64,000 nucleotides of DNA from Hemibagrus wyckioides (GCF_019097595.1 NC_080731.1:14482071-14546070); one strand, 5' to 3'. Positions 34,048-40,587 are shown, counted from the stretch's first letter. The notes: generated by a model not told the origin, from the letters alone. Translations and numbers: made by a program.

Positions 34048-35731
34048 AATGGATCCACACAGTGTCCCCTGGCTGAACCCTGCTATATTCCCCTTTATGA
34101 ACTTTAAACCATCAAAAACAGTTCCTATTCAATTTCCAGGCTAACAGACACAATGTCTAAAGGAATAAACACACCTTTTGGCTGACCAGAAGGCACACTC
34201 ATGGCTCTAGAACCTGGATAAGGTGTACTGTGATGCCCAGGTAGCAGCATTGCTGACTTCTTGGAATGGCACATGCAGGGTCATTTAAAGTTAATTGGTC
34301 CAGTGTCCATCAAACGGTGACAGAGCACCACTGGCCAGATGTTTGGGCGGTGGACAGTTCTCAGCACTGCAGTAGCACTGACATGTTATTTAGGTGTTGT
34401 GCTGTGGTGTCATGTGGATGTCAAGCACGGGGTTGCTCATGATAGTCGAGCGTGAGACGATAGATGGTTATCCTGTCCATTACCATGTTTCTTCTCTATT
34501 TCACCAGTGACAGTACTGTATTTGTAGCTGTGCTGTCCTGTGTGTTTTGTGTTATTCTATGCGCTCTCCTCCTATTGGTGGCTTTCATGAGTCTTCTAGC
34601 AGTGACACTACTTGCAAAATCAGACAGATACAGTACAGACAGTACAGTACCTGGGTTGATCCATTGCTCAGTGATTTGTGAAACTGTTAAAACTAGGAAA
34701 CAAAGGCACCACTTCACAACCTCCTACTTCGACACGTCATCTCACGAAAACAGAAACTAAGGGATGAGGAGTTCTGGGTTTGACTTGGTCATGCTGTGTC
34801 AGATTGCTATTAGACACGATAACTTAACTAGTTCTCGCATGCTTCCTTTTCCTCAATTTCTGTCCAGTCATGGGTAGATATTTTTGAAGTAGAATGTGTC
34901 TTAACCCAGAAATGCCACTGATTTGTCTGAAAACCCCAACAACATGGCATGACATATTGACATGACATATTATCTGGTCAGCTGTGGTCCTATGATGGTC
35001 TCTTTCCTTAAGATGTAGCCAATAAACTGGCTGTAGTCACCAGATAGATGTATCTAAAAAAAAAAAAGCTGGAAAATCATGAGTAACCTAAATAACAGAA
35101 GCTACATTATAATACAAAGCCACATTTTATTATGTAGAGATTTTTATGTTATTTTACATAGGTTACTGATCTGTTACAGCACTGCTGTACACATCTTTTC
35201 CATTAAATCCTATCATTCTCTTTACCTCATGTAGGTTCTGTGCTGTTGCAGTTGCGTGACTGTTCTGGACACACTCCTTTGGACCTGGTCTCCAGTGCGG
35301 CACTGTGTGAGGAGCTCATTCGCTCTGCTGAAGAAGGAGACGCAGCTCGGGCAGCCCAGAGCTCTTACGTGAGAGACATGGCCCTTGTGGAGACCTGCTC
35401 GTGTCTCCTCAGCTGCATCCTCCTCACCTATTTAGCCGAACAGCACATCCCCTCGTATGAAAGTGTAGAGCCAGGGCTGGAGCTCAGTCCATCTACAGCA
35501 CAGACTTTGCTTAGCCTGAACACAGAGACAGTAAGTTCACACTGTGTAAACTCTAAAGCAGGAGCTCTGGCCCATGACCTGAGGACTCTGATGAGAATGG
35601 AGAAGTATGTGGGGCAGCTGAGTCCTGCGCTAACACGCTGCCACGGGACACACACCAGTCTGCTCATCCAGCTGCTGAAGGACCTGCAGGCTGAGGGGTC
35701 AGCACTGCTCAATGGCGAGTCTGTACTGTGA
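548..35731 (+). CDS. slf1: SLF1, SMC5-SMC6 complex localization factor 1 (18 exons, whole gene span)
   Basis: Nuclear adaptor of genome stability. In human, SLF1 binds RAD18 through its BRCT pair and, with SLF2, brings the SMC5/6 complex to DNA lesions. Exons: 548-658, 2059-2137, 3330-3505, 3609-3664, 3761-3911, 5130-5315, 5469-5546, 5951-6094, 7228-7394, 7730-7864, 8927-9071, 9384-9531, 11678-11823, 12326-12438, 16177-16256, 21973-22065, 23038-23220, 35235-35731. All introns are GT-AG, every junction keeps phase, and the sum is 2688 nt (895 residues plus stop). BRCT1 is about residues 4-91 ([10 protein letters not shown] core), BRCT2 about 123-191, the helical Nse5-like middle about 255-575, ankyrin repeats about 639-766, then a helical tail. 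Human SLF1 is about 1058 residues; the missing length falls mainly between the BRCT pair and the ankyrin repeats. The start is the first ATG of its exon and fits the BRCT start. Identity rests on recalled resemblance to the human protein ([22 protein letters not shown]) and on the MCTP1 neighbour. Confidence 0.95.
659..2058 (+). other. slf1: SLF1 intron 1
   Basis: Holds a tRNA-derived SINE fragment directly behind the donor (about 675-835). The rest is AT-rich sequence with no recognisable exon or repeat. Confidence 0.85.
675..835 (-). mobile_element. tRNA-derived SINE fragment
   Basis: Read on the - strand it gives a degenerate RNA polymerase III A box (GTTAAGTGGTTAAGG) and B box (GAGTTTGAATCC), then the body matching AAGGGCCTTGCTCAGG on the + strand. 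The same body recurs at about 2835-2990 and 52740-52890, and in degraded form at 28310-28375. It begins about 16 nt from the SLF1 exon 1 donor. Confidence 0.7.
2059..2137 (+). CDS. slf1: SLF1 exon 2 (BRCT1)
   Basis: Residues 38-63 plus one base. It includes [20 protein letters not shown], matching the human [11 protein letters not shown] stretch. Acceptor TTGCAG at 2053-2058; donor GTTAGT at 2138. Confidence 0.93.
2405..2695 (+). mobile_element. tRNA-derived SINE with long body
   Basis: Begins with an A-box-like GATGGCTTAGTGGTTAGCA and a B-box-like GGGAGTTTGAAGCCC. A body with the stretch CAAAGACATGCATTGTAGGC and a short imperfect tail follow. This is the widespread fish SINE layout. Divergence is high, so this is an old copy. 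A reverse copy lies at about 41460-41740. Confidence 0.75.
2835..3000 (-). mobile_element. tRNA-derived SINE fragment
   Basis: Same family as the copy at 675-835. It shares the blocks TTATCCAGAGAGACTGACAT, TTAAGGGTCTTGCTCAGG and GGTGGACCTGAGATTCAAAC. Read on the - strand it starts with a tRNA-like head. Confidence 0.7.
3330..3505 (+). CDS. slf1: SLF1 exon 3 (end of BRCT1 and inter-BRCT linker)
   Basis: Residues 64-122. It starts [14 protein letters not shown], with the conserved tryptophan of the last BRCT helix, and ends with [10 protein letters not shown], matching the human KRWREEL region before BRCT2. Acceptor TTTTAG; donor GTCAGG at 3506. Phase 1 in, phase 0 out. Confidence 0.95.
3609..3664 (+). 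CDS. slf1: SLF1 exon 4 (start of BRCT2)
   Basis: Residues 123-140 plus two bases, [18 protein letters not shown], the first strand and helix of BRCT2. Acceptor ATAG at 3605-3608; donor GTGAGG at 3665. Confidence 0.9.
3723..3756 (+). repeat. (CT)17 microsatellite serving as exon 5 polypyrimidine tract
   Basis: A pure CT run is followed directly by the acceptor GCAG at 3757-3760. No other pyrimidine tract is present, so the microsatellite is the tract. Confidence 0.95.
3761..3911 (+). CDS. slf1: SLF1 exon 5 (BRCT2)
   Basis: Residues 141-191. It begins [10 protein letters not shown], matching human RVLEAGKANV, then [10 protein letters not shown] and [15 protein letters not shown]. This completes BRCT2. 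Donor GTAAAT at 3912, phase 0. Confidence 0.95.
3912..5129 (+). other. slf1: SLF1 intron 5
   Basis: Largely occupied by a long TG/TATG/TA array (4171-4642), bordered on both sides by ATA-rich sequence and a repeated ACTTTATTAATCCC motif. Confidence 0.85.
4171..4642. repeat. Compound (TG)n(TATG)n(TA)n array, about 470 bp
   Basis: A TG run (about 4190-4218) passes into mixed TATG/TGTA units and long pure TA runs (for example 4269-4318 and 4579-4618). All six frames read as low-complexity Tyr/Ile/Val/Cys strings and are not genes. Long TA runs extrude cruciforms easily, and the array is likely to vary in length between individuals. Confidence 0.97.
5130..5315 (+). CDS. slf1: SLF1 exon 6 (after BRCT2)
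   Basis: Residues 192-253, a polar, acidic linker ([20 protein letters not shown]). Acceptor TTCCAG at 5124-5129; donor GTGAAG at 5316. Phase 0 on both sides. Confidence 0.9.
5469..5546 (+). CDS. slf1: SLF1 exon 7
   Basis: Residues 254-279, [20 protein letters not shown] and onward. Phase 0 on both sides, so it could be skipped without a frameshift. Acceptor TTACAG; donor GTGAAT at 5547. Confidence 0.88.
5547..5950 (+). other. slf1: SLF1 intron 7
   Basis: 404 nt. It holds no recognisable element apart from the CT microsatellite at 5907-5936 near its acceptor. Confidence 0.85.
5907..5936 (+). repeat. (CT)15 microsatellite in the exon 8 acceptor
   Basis: A CT run followed by GTTGTTTTGTGCAG ending at 5950. 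With the short T-rich piece it forms the polypyrimidine tract of exon 8. Confidence 0.92.
5951..6094 (+). CDS. slf1: SLF1 exon 8 (start of helical middle region)
   Basis: Residues 280-327, with [20 protein letters not shown] and [13 protein letters not shown]. The pattern is amphipathic helices, consistent with the Nse5-like region that in human contacts SLF2. Phase 0 on both sides. Donor GTAAGT at 6095. Confidence 0.93.
6095..7227 (+). other. slf1: SLF1 intron 8
   Basis: More than half is a decayed Tc1-type element (about 6415-7035). The flanks hold nothing recognisable. Confidence 0.85.
6415..7035 (+). mobile_element. Internally deleted Tc1/mariner-type transposon relic
   Basis: The left end CCACTTTATTAGGAACATCT and the right end CCAGGTGTTCCTATTAAAGT are imperfect inverted repeats. 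Between them lie recognisable blocks of a common teleost Tc1-like element: TAATCAGCCAATCGTGTGGC, GGTGAGCAGAAAAGCATCTC and CAGGTTCCACTCCTATCAGA. Only the first part of the transposase region remains, with many stops. Further relics are at 22459-22790, 24565-25120 and 49425-50035. Confidence 0.8.
7228..7394 (+). CDS. slf1: SLF1 exon 9
   Basis: Residues 328-382 plus two bases: [20 protein letters not shown], then a cluster of cysteines ([11 protein letters not shown]). The CPxC pair could suggest metal binding, but no full motif is present. Donor GTACCG at 7395 is weak. Confidence 0.92.
7395..7729 (+). other. slf1: SLF1 intron 9
   Basis: 335 nt of AT-rich sequence with no repeat or motif that I recognise. 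Confidence 0.8.
7730..7864 (+). CDS. slf1: SLF1 exon 10
   Basis: Residues 383-427 plus two bases. It includes [20 protein letters not shown], an amphipathic helix. Acceptor TTTTTTAAG is non-pyrimidine at -3. Donor GTAAGA at 7865. Confidence 0.87.
7865..8926 (+). other. slf1: SLF1 intron 10
   Basis: AT-rich and otherwise unremarkable. It ends in a G/T-rich tract of TGTGGTGTG units (about 8884-8926). Confidence 0.8.
8884..8926 (+). repeat. Degenerate TGTGGTGTG repeat at exon 11 acceptor
   Basis: GTGCTGTGGTGTGGTGTGAT-type units run straight into the acceptor TGTAG at 8922-8926. There are almost no C residues, so the acceptor lacks a normal polypyrimidine tract. Confidence 0.8.
8927..9071 (+). 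CDS. slf1: SLF1 exon 11
   Basis: Residues 428-476: [20 protein letters not shown], then [20 protein letters not shown], both helical. The acceptor was placed at the TGTGTAG ending at 8926, because only this one restores the phase left by exon 10. The AG at 8932-8933 would shift the frame. Donor GTATTA at 9072. Confidence 0.85.
9072..9383 (+). other. slf1: SLF1 intron 11
   Basis: 312 nt; its second half is a TGTTG-type minisatellite that reaches the acceptor. Confidence 0.85.
9228..9376. repeat. Degenerate TGTTGTGTGCTG minisatellite
   Basis: About 150 bp of imperfect TGTTGTGTGYTG/TGTTGTATGTTG units lacking A and C except at variant positions. It gives spurious Cys/Val-rich frames on the + strand. 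It stops 7 bases before exon 12. Confidence 0.9.
9384..9531 (+). CDS. slf1: SLF1 exon 12
   Basis: Residues 477-525 plus one base: [20 protein letters not shown], then [18 protein letters not shown]. Continuous amphipathic helices typical of the Nse5-like middle region. Acceptor TGTTTTAG; donor GTAACA at 9532. Confidence 0.93.
9532..11677 (+). other. slf1: SLF1 intron 12
   Basis: 2.1 kb. At 10660-10975 it carries a sequence resembling the 3' tail of a fish LINE. The rest is unremarkable. Confidence 0.8.
10660..10975 (+). mobile_element. Possible non-LTR retrotransposon 3' tail
   Basis: GCACTAAAATTGCACATAAT is followed by repeated TGCAC words, T-rich TATTTATA stretches and an AATAAAAG near the end. 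Similar word order occurs at 56820-57010 and 55870-56045. Family and boundaries are uncertain. Confidence 0.35.
11678..11823 (+). CDS. slf1: SLF1 exon 13
   Basis: Residues 526-574: [20 protein letters not shown], then [16 protein letters not shown]. Acceptor CTCTCAG; donor GTAAGA at 11824. Phase 1 in, phase 0 out. Confidence 0.93.
11824..12325 (+). other. slf1: SLF1 intron 13
   Basis: 502 nt with nothing recognisable beyond its splice sites. Confidence 0.8.
12326..12438 (+). CDS. slf1: SLF1 exon 14
   Basis: Residues 575-611 plus two bases: [20 protein letters not shown], then a basic, Ser/Thr-rich stretch ([17 protein letters not shown]) that starts the unstructured link to the ankyrin repeats. 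The TPSS and SNS segments are possible phosphosites. Donor GTGAGT at 12439. Confidence 0.92.
12447..12476 (+). repeat. (CA)15 microsatellite 8 nt downstream of exon 14 donor
   Basis: GTGAGTCT is followed at once by a pure CA run. CA-rich RNA near a donor is the known binding context of hnRNP L, so it could affect exon 14 inclusion. Confidence 0.93.
12655..12773 (+). repeat. (TG)n(TATG)n(TG)n compound microsatellite
   Basis: A TG run, about nine TGTATG units, then a second TG run. The frames in it read as Cys/Val/Tyr strings and are not coding. Confidence 0.95.
13805..13860 (+). repeat. GA-rich purine tract
   Basis: GT units pass into GAGAGA and GAAGAGAGACAGAG runs. A simple repeat in intron 14. 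Confidence 0.9.
16097..16130 (+). repeat. (CT)17 microsatellite upstream of exon 15
   Basis: A pure CT run ending 46 nt before exon 15. A separate T/G-rich tract lies next to the acceptor, so here the microsatellite is at best an auxiliary pyrimidine tract. Confidence 0.92.
16177..16256 (+). CDS. slf1: SLF1 exon 15 (link to ankyrin repeats)
   Basis: Residues 612-638 plus one base: [20 protein letters not shown], then FHRVNFA. Strongly basic. The MPKGFHR segment resembles human MPKGLHR just before the first ankyrin repeat. Acceptor GTTTAG; donor GTAAGC at 16257. Confidence 0.92.
16566..16835 (-). pseudogene. Tc1-like transposase, C-terminal fragment (decayed)
   Basis: An open stretch of 86 codons on the - strand reads [20 protein letters not shown], followed by [20 protein letters not shown]. 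This matches the last part of Tc1-family transposases, whose catalytic glutamate lies in the PIENLW motif. Here that glutamate is lysine (PIKNRW), so catalysis would be lost even if the rest were intact. No N-terminal part or complete inverted repeats were found. Confidence 0.85.
17355..17900. mobile_element. Degenerate DNA-transposon-like repeat
   Basis: Blocks such as CAGGATGCTGCCATCACCAT and GTTTCACAGTGTGTATGGGG are of a type repeated widely in fish genomes. A related piece (ACCTACAAGTTTTCTGCCAA) lies at 16830-16860, so this and the Tc1 fragment may be one broken element. No open frame. Confidence 0.45.
18835..18859 (+). repeat. (GA)12 microsatellite
   Basis: A pure GA run inside a GA-rich 18830-18875 segment of intron 15. 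Confidence 0.9.
19171..19282 (+). repeat. (GA)n tract and T22 homopolymer
   Basis: A GA run (about 19175-19221), 39 bases of unique sequence, then 22 T residues (19261-19282). Confidence 0.92.
20160..20460. promoter_or_regulatory. Candidate conserved non-coding block in SLF1 intron 15
   Basis: No repeats. Dense with TAAT-type homeodomain cores and POU-like words, for example TATGCAATTATCC near 20283. The call rests on texture alone. Confidence 0.25.
21973..22065 (+). CDS. slf1: SLF1 exon 16 (ankyrin repeat 1)
   Basis: Residues 639-669 plus one base: [20 protein letters not shown], then [12 protein letters not shown] full ankyrin repeat with the LLHRAC variant of the TPLHxA motif. Acceptor AATGTAG; donor GTAGGT at 22066. 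The last codon is split with exon 17 and gives D. Confidence 0.96.
22066..23037 (+). other. slf1: SLF1 intron 16
   Basis: 972 nt, about a third of it a Tc1-type relic (22459-22790). Nothing else is recognised. Confidence 0.85.
22459..22790 (+). mobile_element. Tc1-type transposon relic, heavily deleted
   Basis: Left end GGCCACTTTATTAAGAACAC, then GATGTGGCATAAAATCACGC and GGAAAAGCATCTCAGAATGC, blocks shared with the element at 6415-7035. Most of the transposase region is gone. Confidence 0.7.
23038..23220 (+). CDS. slf1: SLF1 exon 17 (ankyrin repeats 2 and 3)
   Basis: Residues 670-730 plus one base. [20 protein letters not shown] is ankyrin repeat 2. [20 protein letters not shown] is the start of repeat 3. 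Acceptor TGTGTAG; donor GTGAGT at 23221. Confidence 0.96.
23198..23420 (+). repeat. Tandem array derived from the 3' edge of exon 17
   Basis: The exon end, GATGCTTCTGCGCCATGCCG followed by GT, recurs downstream as TGCCATGCAG/GT with the junction at 23260, 23310, 23358 and 23414, spaced 40-56 nt by CA-rich sequence. The copy at 23286-23310 even repeats ACCAAGATGCTTCTG. The reading frame stays open through the array to about 23466. Confidence 0.85.
23594..24105. mobile_element. Non-autonomous Tc1/mariner-type element with terminal inverted repeats
   Basis: The left end TATACACCGGCATAACATTA mirrors the right end (24078-24105, TCATAATGTTATGCC and onward), apart from a few extra bases. The flanking TA pairs fit TA target duplication. 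The interior (AGTGGTCAGGATCTATCAAA, ACTGGCGACAGGGTCATTGG) is a fragment of a known fish Tc1-like element, shortened to about 510 bp with no intact transposase frame. Confidence 0.85.
24565..25120 (-). mobile_element. Tc1-type transposon relic, reversed
   Basis: Read on the - strand it repeats the blocks seen at 6415-7035: the inverse of TTGGTGAGCCTGTGCCCACT, then TTACTGCTCACCA, then the end AAAGGTGTGCCTAATAAAGC. Only the 5' part of the original element is present. Confidence 0.75.
25239..25274. repeat. (CG)4(CA)14 alternating purine-pyrimidine tract
   Basis: CGCGCGCG runs straight into a CA run, a sequence type with high potential to form Z-DNA. The CpG run is unusual next to CpG-poor intron sequence. 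Confidence 0.9.
26320..26560. promoter_or_regulatory. Candidate conserved non-coding block in SLF1 intron 17
   Basis: Repeat-free apart from a T run. It contains ACTAATTATAGTTAATTTGA (clustered homeodomain cores) and a CCAAT box in GGCCCAATAGCAGCGAG. Judged on texture only. Confidence 0.25.
28310..28375 (-). mobile_element. Degraded tRNA-derived SINE fragment
   Basis: AGGTCCTTGCTGAAGGGCCC and ACTGGGATTAGAA match the core of the SINE family at 675-835 and 2835-3000. A tail-side piece of the same family, TTACATTTACATTTGGTTGA, lies at 28845-28930. Confidence 0.5.
29516..29545 (+). repeat. (GT)n microsatellite
   Basis: GCGTGTGTGCGTGTGTGC units followed by pure GT. A simple repeat in intron 17. 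Confidence 0.9.
29728..29912. repeat. CA array facing a GT array
   Basis: CA units at 29728-29766 and a GT run at 29866-29912 are separated by about 100 bp, giving a potential hairpin of complementary simple repeats. Confidence 0.85.
30169..30199 (+). repeat. (GT)15 microsatellite
   Basis: A pure GT run in intron 17. Confidence 0.93.
31016..31061 (+). repeat. (ATTT)7 followed by (ATGC)5
   Basis: Two different tetranucleotide arrays abut with no spacer. A (GTTT)n(ATTT)n array follows at 31419-31457. Confidence 0.92.
32622..32652 (+). repeat. (TG)15 microsatellite
   Basis: A pure TG run in intron 17. Confidence 0.93.
34012..34045 (+). repeat. (TG)17 microsatellite
   Basis: A pure TG run in intron 17. 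Confidence 0.93.
34310..34400 (+). mobile_element. Dispersed fish repeat fragment
   Basis: GGGCGGTGGACAGTTCTCAG followed by CACTGCAGTAGCACTGACATG is a word order seen in a common fish interspersed repeat. A second, longer copy with TTATTTGGGTGGTGGATCTT lies at 57395-57620. Element class unknown. Confidence 0.5.
35235..35731 (+). CDS. slf1: SLF1 exon 18 (last coding exon)
   Basis: Residues 731-895 and a TGA stop at 35729-35731. It completes ankyrin repeat 3 and carries a partial fourth repeat ([20 protein letters not shown]). A helical C-terminal domain follows ([56 protein letters not shown]). Acceptor CATGTAG at 35228-35234, phase 1 in. Confidence 0.96.
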
Positions 35732-35968
35732 CCAGCACCTAGCGTTTCCACATTTGCATAGAGCTAGCTCTTAATCATTTGTTCATTTGTTGATAGGATC
35801 AACGATTGTAGATAGATTTATCATGATTGTAGATAAAATAATAATATTTCTTATTTACTTTTATATTACTTTGTTTGAAACATAAGCTATAACTTGTATT
35901 ATACTAAAGCTATAATGCTTAAACTAATGTATAGTTTCCTCTCTGACTTGTTTCATTATTCTTTTATT

Positions 35969-35974
35969 AATAAA
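35969..35974 (+). terminator. slf1: Candidate SLF1 polyadenylation signal
   Basis: The first canonical AATAAA downstream of the SLF1 stop, 238 nt after it. Two further AATAAA copies follow within 150 nt. Confidence 0.5.
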
Positions 35975-38900
35975 CAAACAAAAAGACTTTTTGTACTTTA
36001 ACTCCATGGGAAATGAATAGTGATGCACTTATTTTAGGAAGTTAATCTCTACGCTTCTTTAATGAACAGGGATCAGAATAAACACCAGCAACCAAAAAGC
36101 CCTTCAGCAATAAAACACAATGTTTTGGACAAAAACTTGATGCTTGATTTCTTATATGTATCTAATTATATCTGCATTATAATTAAATCATTTTTCTCTG
36201 ATCTATAAGCTATTTGAAAAGCCAGTTATTCAGTATTCATGGTTCTGTGAACCCCAGATAACCATCAGGGACGGTTAGCTGGATCCCTTATTGTGCACAA
36301 CTTTCCATGAAGTAATGACATTCATCTTACGTGGTGTTTGGCGTAATTCTGCTGTGATACGGCCATCTTTTCCTACAGCCTTGGCTAGTTGTTGCTGAGT
36401 CGTTGTTGAGCCCAAATGGCACAGGACCTTAGTGCTTTTCCAGCACTGACTGAACTTCAGCTACATGCGTAACTAGCTTTCTGTTTCTCTCACAATGTCA
36501 TGAGGAATCAAAACACATCAGGACTAACTGGCAAGGTGTTCCAAGATGGCCACCACACACACTGCTGATGTCATGGATCTTGGAGAGGGTGTACAACAAT
36601 GTCCAGATAGCAGTATCACTGACTTCTAGCCCACCTGTAGTCCATAGTGAGCCAGTCTCTACTTAGATAAAGGAACTCCCTTGTGTCTCTCCTTTGTGGC
36701 AGATAAAGAGTTCAGCCTTATCCTGAGGGATCAGTCAGCTACCCATAAAGGGATTAACGTCTGCAGATCGGGAGTGATTGTTCTTCTCCCAGCAGTAAAA
36801 CGGCTAATGTATTCCCAAAACGTGACGCATCTTAAGTTCTCACTGGAATGCCAGTGCATGTGTATTCAGCGTCGATCAGCGCACACCTGGACACGGCCTT
36901 TCATTCTGGCGAGACCACCAACAACGTGATAGACACGAACACTGGGCATGTGGCCCAGGCTGACCTGCACGTCATGCCAGGGAGCTTGGACATGGTTGAG
37001 CTGTCTGTCCAAATCCTTCTTTAAAGCTCAATAAAATCATTGCACTGAGGCACAGTGAATTCAGCGATGTGTAAAATGTATAAAAATCCACTCGCCAAGA
37101 CAGGAGAGATGACTTTGTTGAAGGTCTCAGCTTACATGTGCACTCACGCAACAAGGTGTCCAAGGTGTCTGTGGTAAGGAGGATCAAATGAAACGAAAGA
37201 GAATTGTTTTGGTAGAAGGAAAAAAAGGAATATTTAGTTGGAACTTTTCACTGCTGCTTTCTGTTAATTATATTAAGATTTGGTACAGAGGTATATAAGA
37301 GTACATTAGGAACAATAGTACATGATCCAGGTTATTGTCTAGTAAAGTATCTGAGAATTTGCACCAAATGTTTTATGTGGTTATTATATATTTGTTCCAC
37401 TTGATCATTATTATATTACTGTTATGCTTCTACTGTATGAGTGGTTCAACAGAAACCTCACCTCACCTCATTATTATGAATGATAATTATCTTATAATTC
37501 AGAATTTTCACAGCTCTACTCAGTTTTTTTTCTGAAATCCAGCTATGATCATGACTGTCTCAGTCTGCACTTAATTCTCCATGATGCAGCCTTTTCTACA
37601 GGTCTAACGTGTGGACCTTTAGTTCAATCCCATACAGCCTCCTTCTGTGTGGCACATTCTAAATGGACCCCACAGCGGACAGGTCTTATATAGATAGATC
37701 AGGCTCATCTGCGTGCCAGGTGGAGTTCAAGGTTCAGACCCTTTCACTCTACTGATCCCATTACAGCCCTTTGGGTCAAAACCAAAAAAATACTCAGCTC
37801 TCCTTGAAGAATGGCCCGTTTCCTGATGCGGGCCTTTTCAACTATGCTGCGTCTTCTAGAGGAAGGTGAGGAGAGATGGGTCCGGCGAGGTGAGACAGGA
37901 CAGGACAGGGCAGGATTAGATCTGAACTCGAGACGCTGCACCTGACAGCGCAAGAGCAATGGTGGGTCTCATTAATAACAAACCCAAGTGTTCTTGCCCT
38001 CTTTTCTCATGTAGCGGTAATTATTAGCGTCTGGCTGTGCTGTTATTTGTAGCGAGGTGCAGCGTGCGATGTTCTGTGCTCATATTGAATAACAGCAGGG
38101 ATCAGACAGAGGAGGGACGGCCAGACTAATAAATGATTAGGGTAGGGGAGCATGGTGGCTCAGAGCACAGGGGAGGCCCCTCTGGCCCCTTCGCATGAAA
38201 CGAGCAGCCCCTCGATCACTCAGTGAGTGGGTGATATGTACATGTTTGCATCAAAGCCTGATTTCTTTGGTAGGAAGCGGAGGCCCAGCTGGAGTCGAGC
38301 ACACACACTGCAACTCTGGCAGCGCGGCAGGACGATTAATGGCGGCTGAAGGAATCAGAGATGACCGATTAGACACACATTTTTGCACATTTTTTGAAAA
38401 TGCCTTGTACACACCTGCATTTTATTCGATTGCAGACCCACCGCAAAGAATCTGAGAAAGTATCTTCCCTACATCTAAATAGCACTGCACCTCGTACACC
38501 CTGTGATCCCACCATGTTGAGATTCGGACCTCCGAGTTAGCTTTCCTTTCAACGTACTGTTGAGTCACACAATTGAAAACATTTCCCAGATTCTTCTCCC
38601 TTTGAGTGAAGACCAGTGCGAAAGTGATAGATGATAAAAATATTTAATAATCTTCATCTCTTTCTTAAAATGAACATTCATCGGAGGCATTTACTGAAAT
38701 ATTTTAGCGGCGCTCTCACTTTCCACCTTTACCTGCATTATTTCCCCACACCTCATGTGACCTCTGAGAGCTTAGTGATGATGGAACCAGCGCAAATATC
38801 ATTAAACATCTTTAAGGGAAGTGACACACAGAGCTATACATCATAAATATCTCTTATCCATTTACAAGCATATTGTAATATATATATTTACATCAATTCA

Positions 38901-40587
38901 AAACAAAACATTTAAAAATCAGTGCAAATAAAAGTGCTGTAACCTTTTTTCCTTTTTGCCTTTTATGGAAATGTTACATTCTACATTGACGATGTTAAAA
39001 AGGTCCACTTTGGTTTGCTTGCAAATGTAGCATTCTGAAAACAAGACTGAAAACAGTTTTTGGATGGGAGATGCGCAAGCCATACAACACGTCTACTGAA
39101 CAATTAAAAGAAAGTTGAACAGCACATACACACTCAGGCTTAGATTAATCGCTCCTTCAACAGTTCTCAAACATTTCTTAAAGAAGTCCTTTTTTTTTTA
39201 ATGGAGATCACTTCGGTACCATCAGTGTCTTGGTCAATGGGGAGTGTGTTGTCTTTGTAAGAAAATGCTTTCAAACAAATCAATGGGCTTTCCATATGAC
39301 AGATGTGCTTATAGAAAAGCAGCCATAAGGGAGTGTATTTTTTTTTTTAACTCTTCATGGAAGGACCGAACTTGAATAGAAGCCTCCTCTGATGATGCTG
39401 TGATCTTTCAACACTTGCTCACCAGAGATCCCTCAGGAGGCTCCCTACAGGCCGAGCCGTGACCTCTCGCTCAACCGTACGGATGAAGGAGAGGAGAAAG
39501 CATGGCGTGCCAAATTCAGAAAGGGTTCAGAAAAAAAGAGCATGCTACGCCCTCTTGGTCCTCTTCCCTCCACAGTGACGGTGGTAAACTCCTGCCCTGC
39601 GCCGCACCCCTGCCAAGTCCCTGAAGCAGCTTGTCACACACTATTGACATTTTCAAGAAAGCTATTCCCTACAATGAAGACACCCACAAAGCTGCCCTCA
39701 AAGTTTGGCCGCCTGTCATTGGTTTTAGAAACCGAATCTACAGTAAACAGTGGAAAAGAGATGCCTTTGTAGCTTGATTAGCACGTGGTGTACACGCTAC
39801 AACACCCTCTGTTCTGCCCACCCACAATGACATCCATATTAGCAGGGTGGCACCTCGTGGAGACCCGGGCACACTGCATTGTGGCGAGGGGGGGTTGGGG
39901 AGTCTGGGAAAAGATTTAGTGTGGGCTAGTGTTCAGTAACCAAAATGGATTTTGTCACCAAAACTAATATGCCTCCTGTAAACACGTCAGTCTTTTTTTA
40001 CCGCAAGAAAACCGAGCATGCATCATTCATCCCCTTAAAATAACCTGATTACCTAAAACAAATATCCTAGATGAATAAATACTGGCTCTCGGGCCAGGCA
40101 GTTGTTATTTTCCCCCCAAACACTTTAGTTACAGCTATAAATCGAACTGTAAAGAGGCTTAGCTGACAACTCTAATAACTGCTCTGGAGGACGTCGGGTT
40201 ACAGCGCACAGCCTCACCACATTGTGGAAATTACAGGGTGCAAACTGCAACCTAACCATCATATTTCCCCTCCAAGATAGAGACGTGATGTGCCACTGTG
40301 GCTGGCGGTGTTATCAGCTGATCCTGCTATTTGTGGCTGAAGCCATTCCCTGTCTCTGGTCTCCCTCTGCTGCGCTGGAAGGACACCTTGGCTTTTAGAG
40401 CCATCTGCCTGATGCCAGCCAGTGACAAATTGCTCCTGCCGTACGACTCTAAAAGGGGTCAAGAGTTTTTCACACTCTCCTCTGCACTAAAAGTAAACAA
40501 GTATGGCGGAAACCCTCATGGTAATAATTAAAAGTGCTCCTCTGTTTTCACATTCACCGTTTGTGCTCCTCTGTCGAGAAACAGAGG

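Larger units (their letters stand above)
23221..35234 (+). other. slf1: SLF1 intron 17 (12 kb)
   Basis: The largest intron; it splits ankyrin repeat 3. It contains the exon-derived array, a short inverted-repeat transposon (23594-24105), a reversed Tc1 relic (24565-25120), SINE fragments near 28310-28375 and 28845-28930, many CA/GT and tetranucleotide repeats, and a dispersed repeat at 34310-34400. I see no coding exon of any gene in it. Confidence 0.85.

Noticed and set aside
34464..34760. 98-codon frame with a hydrophobic N-terminus that looks like a membrane protein
   Set aside because: Lies in repeat-like sequence in an intron, has no relatives that I recognise, and is T-rich DNA that yields hydrophobic codons by chance.
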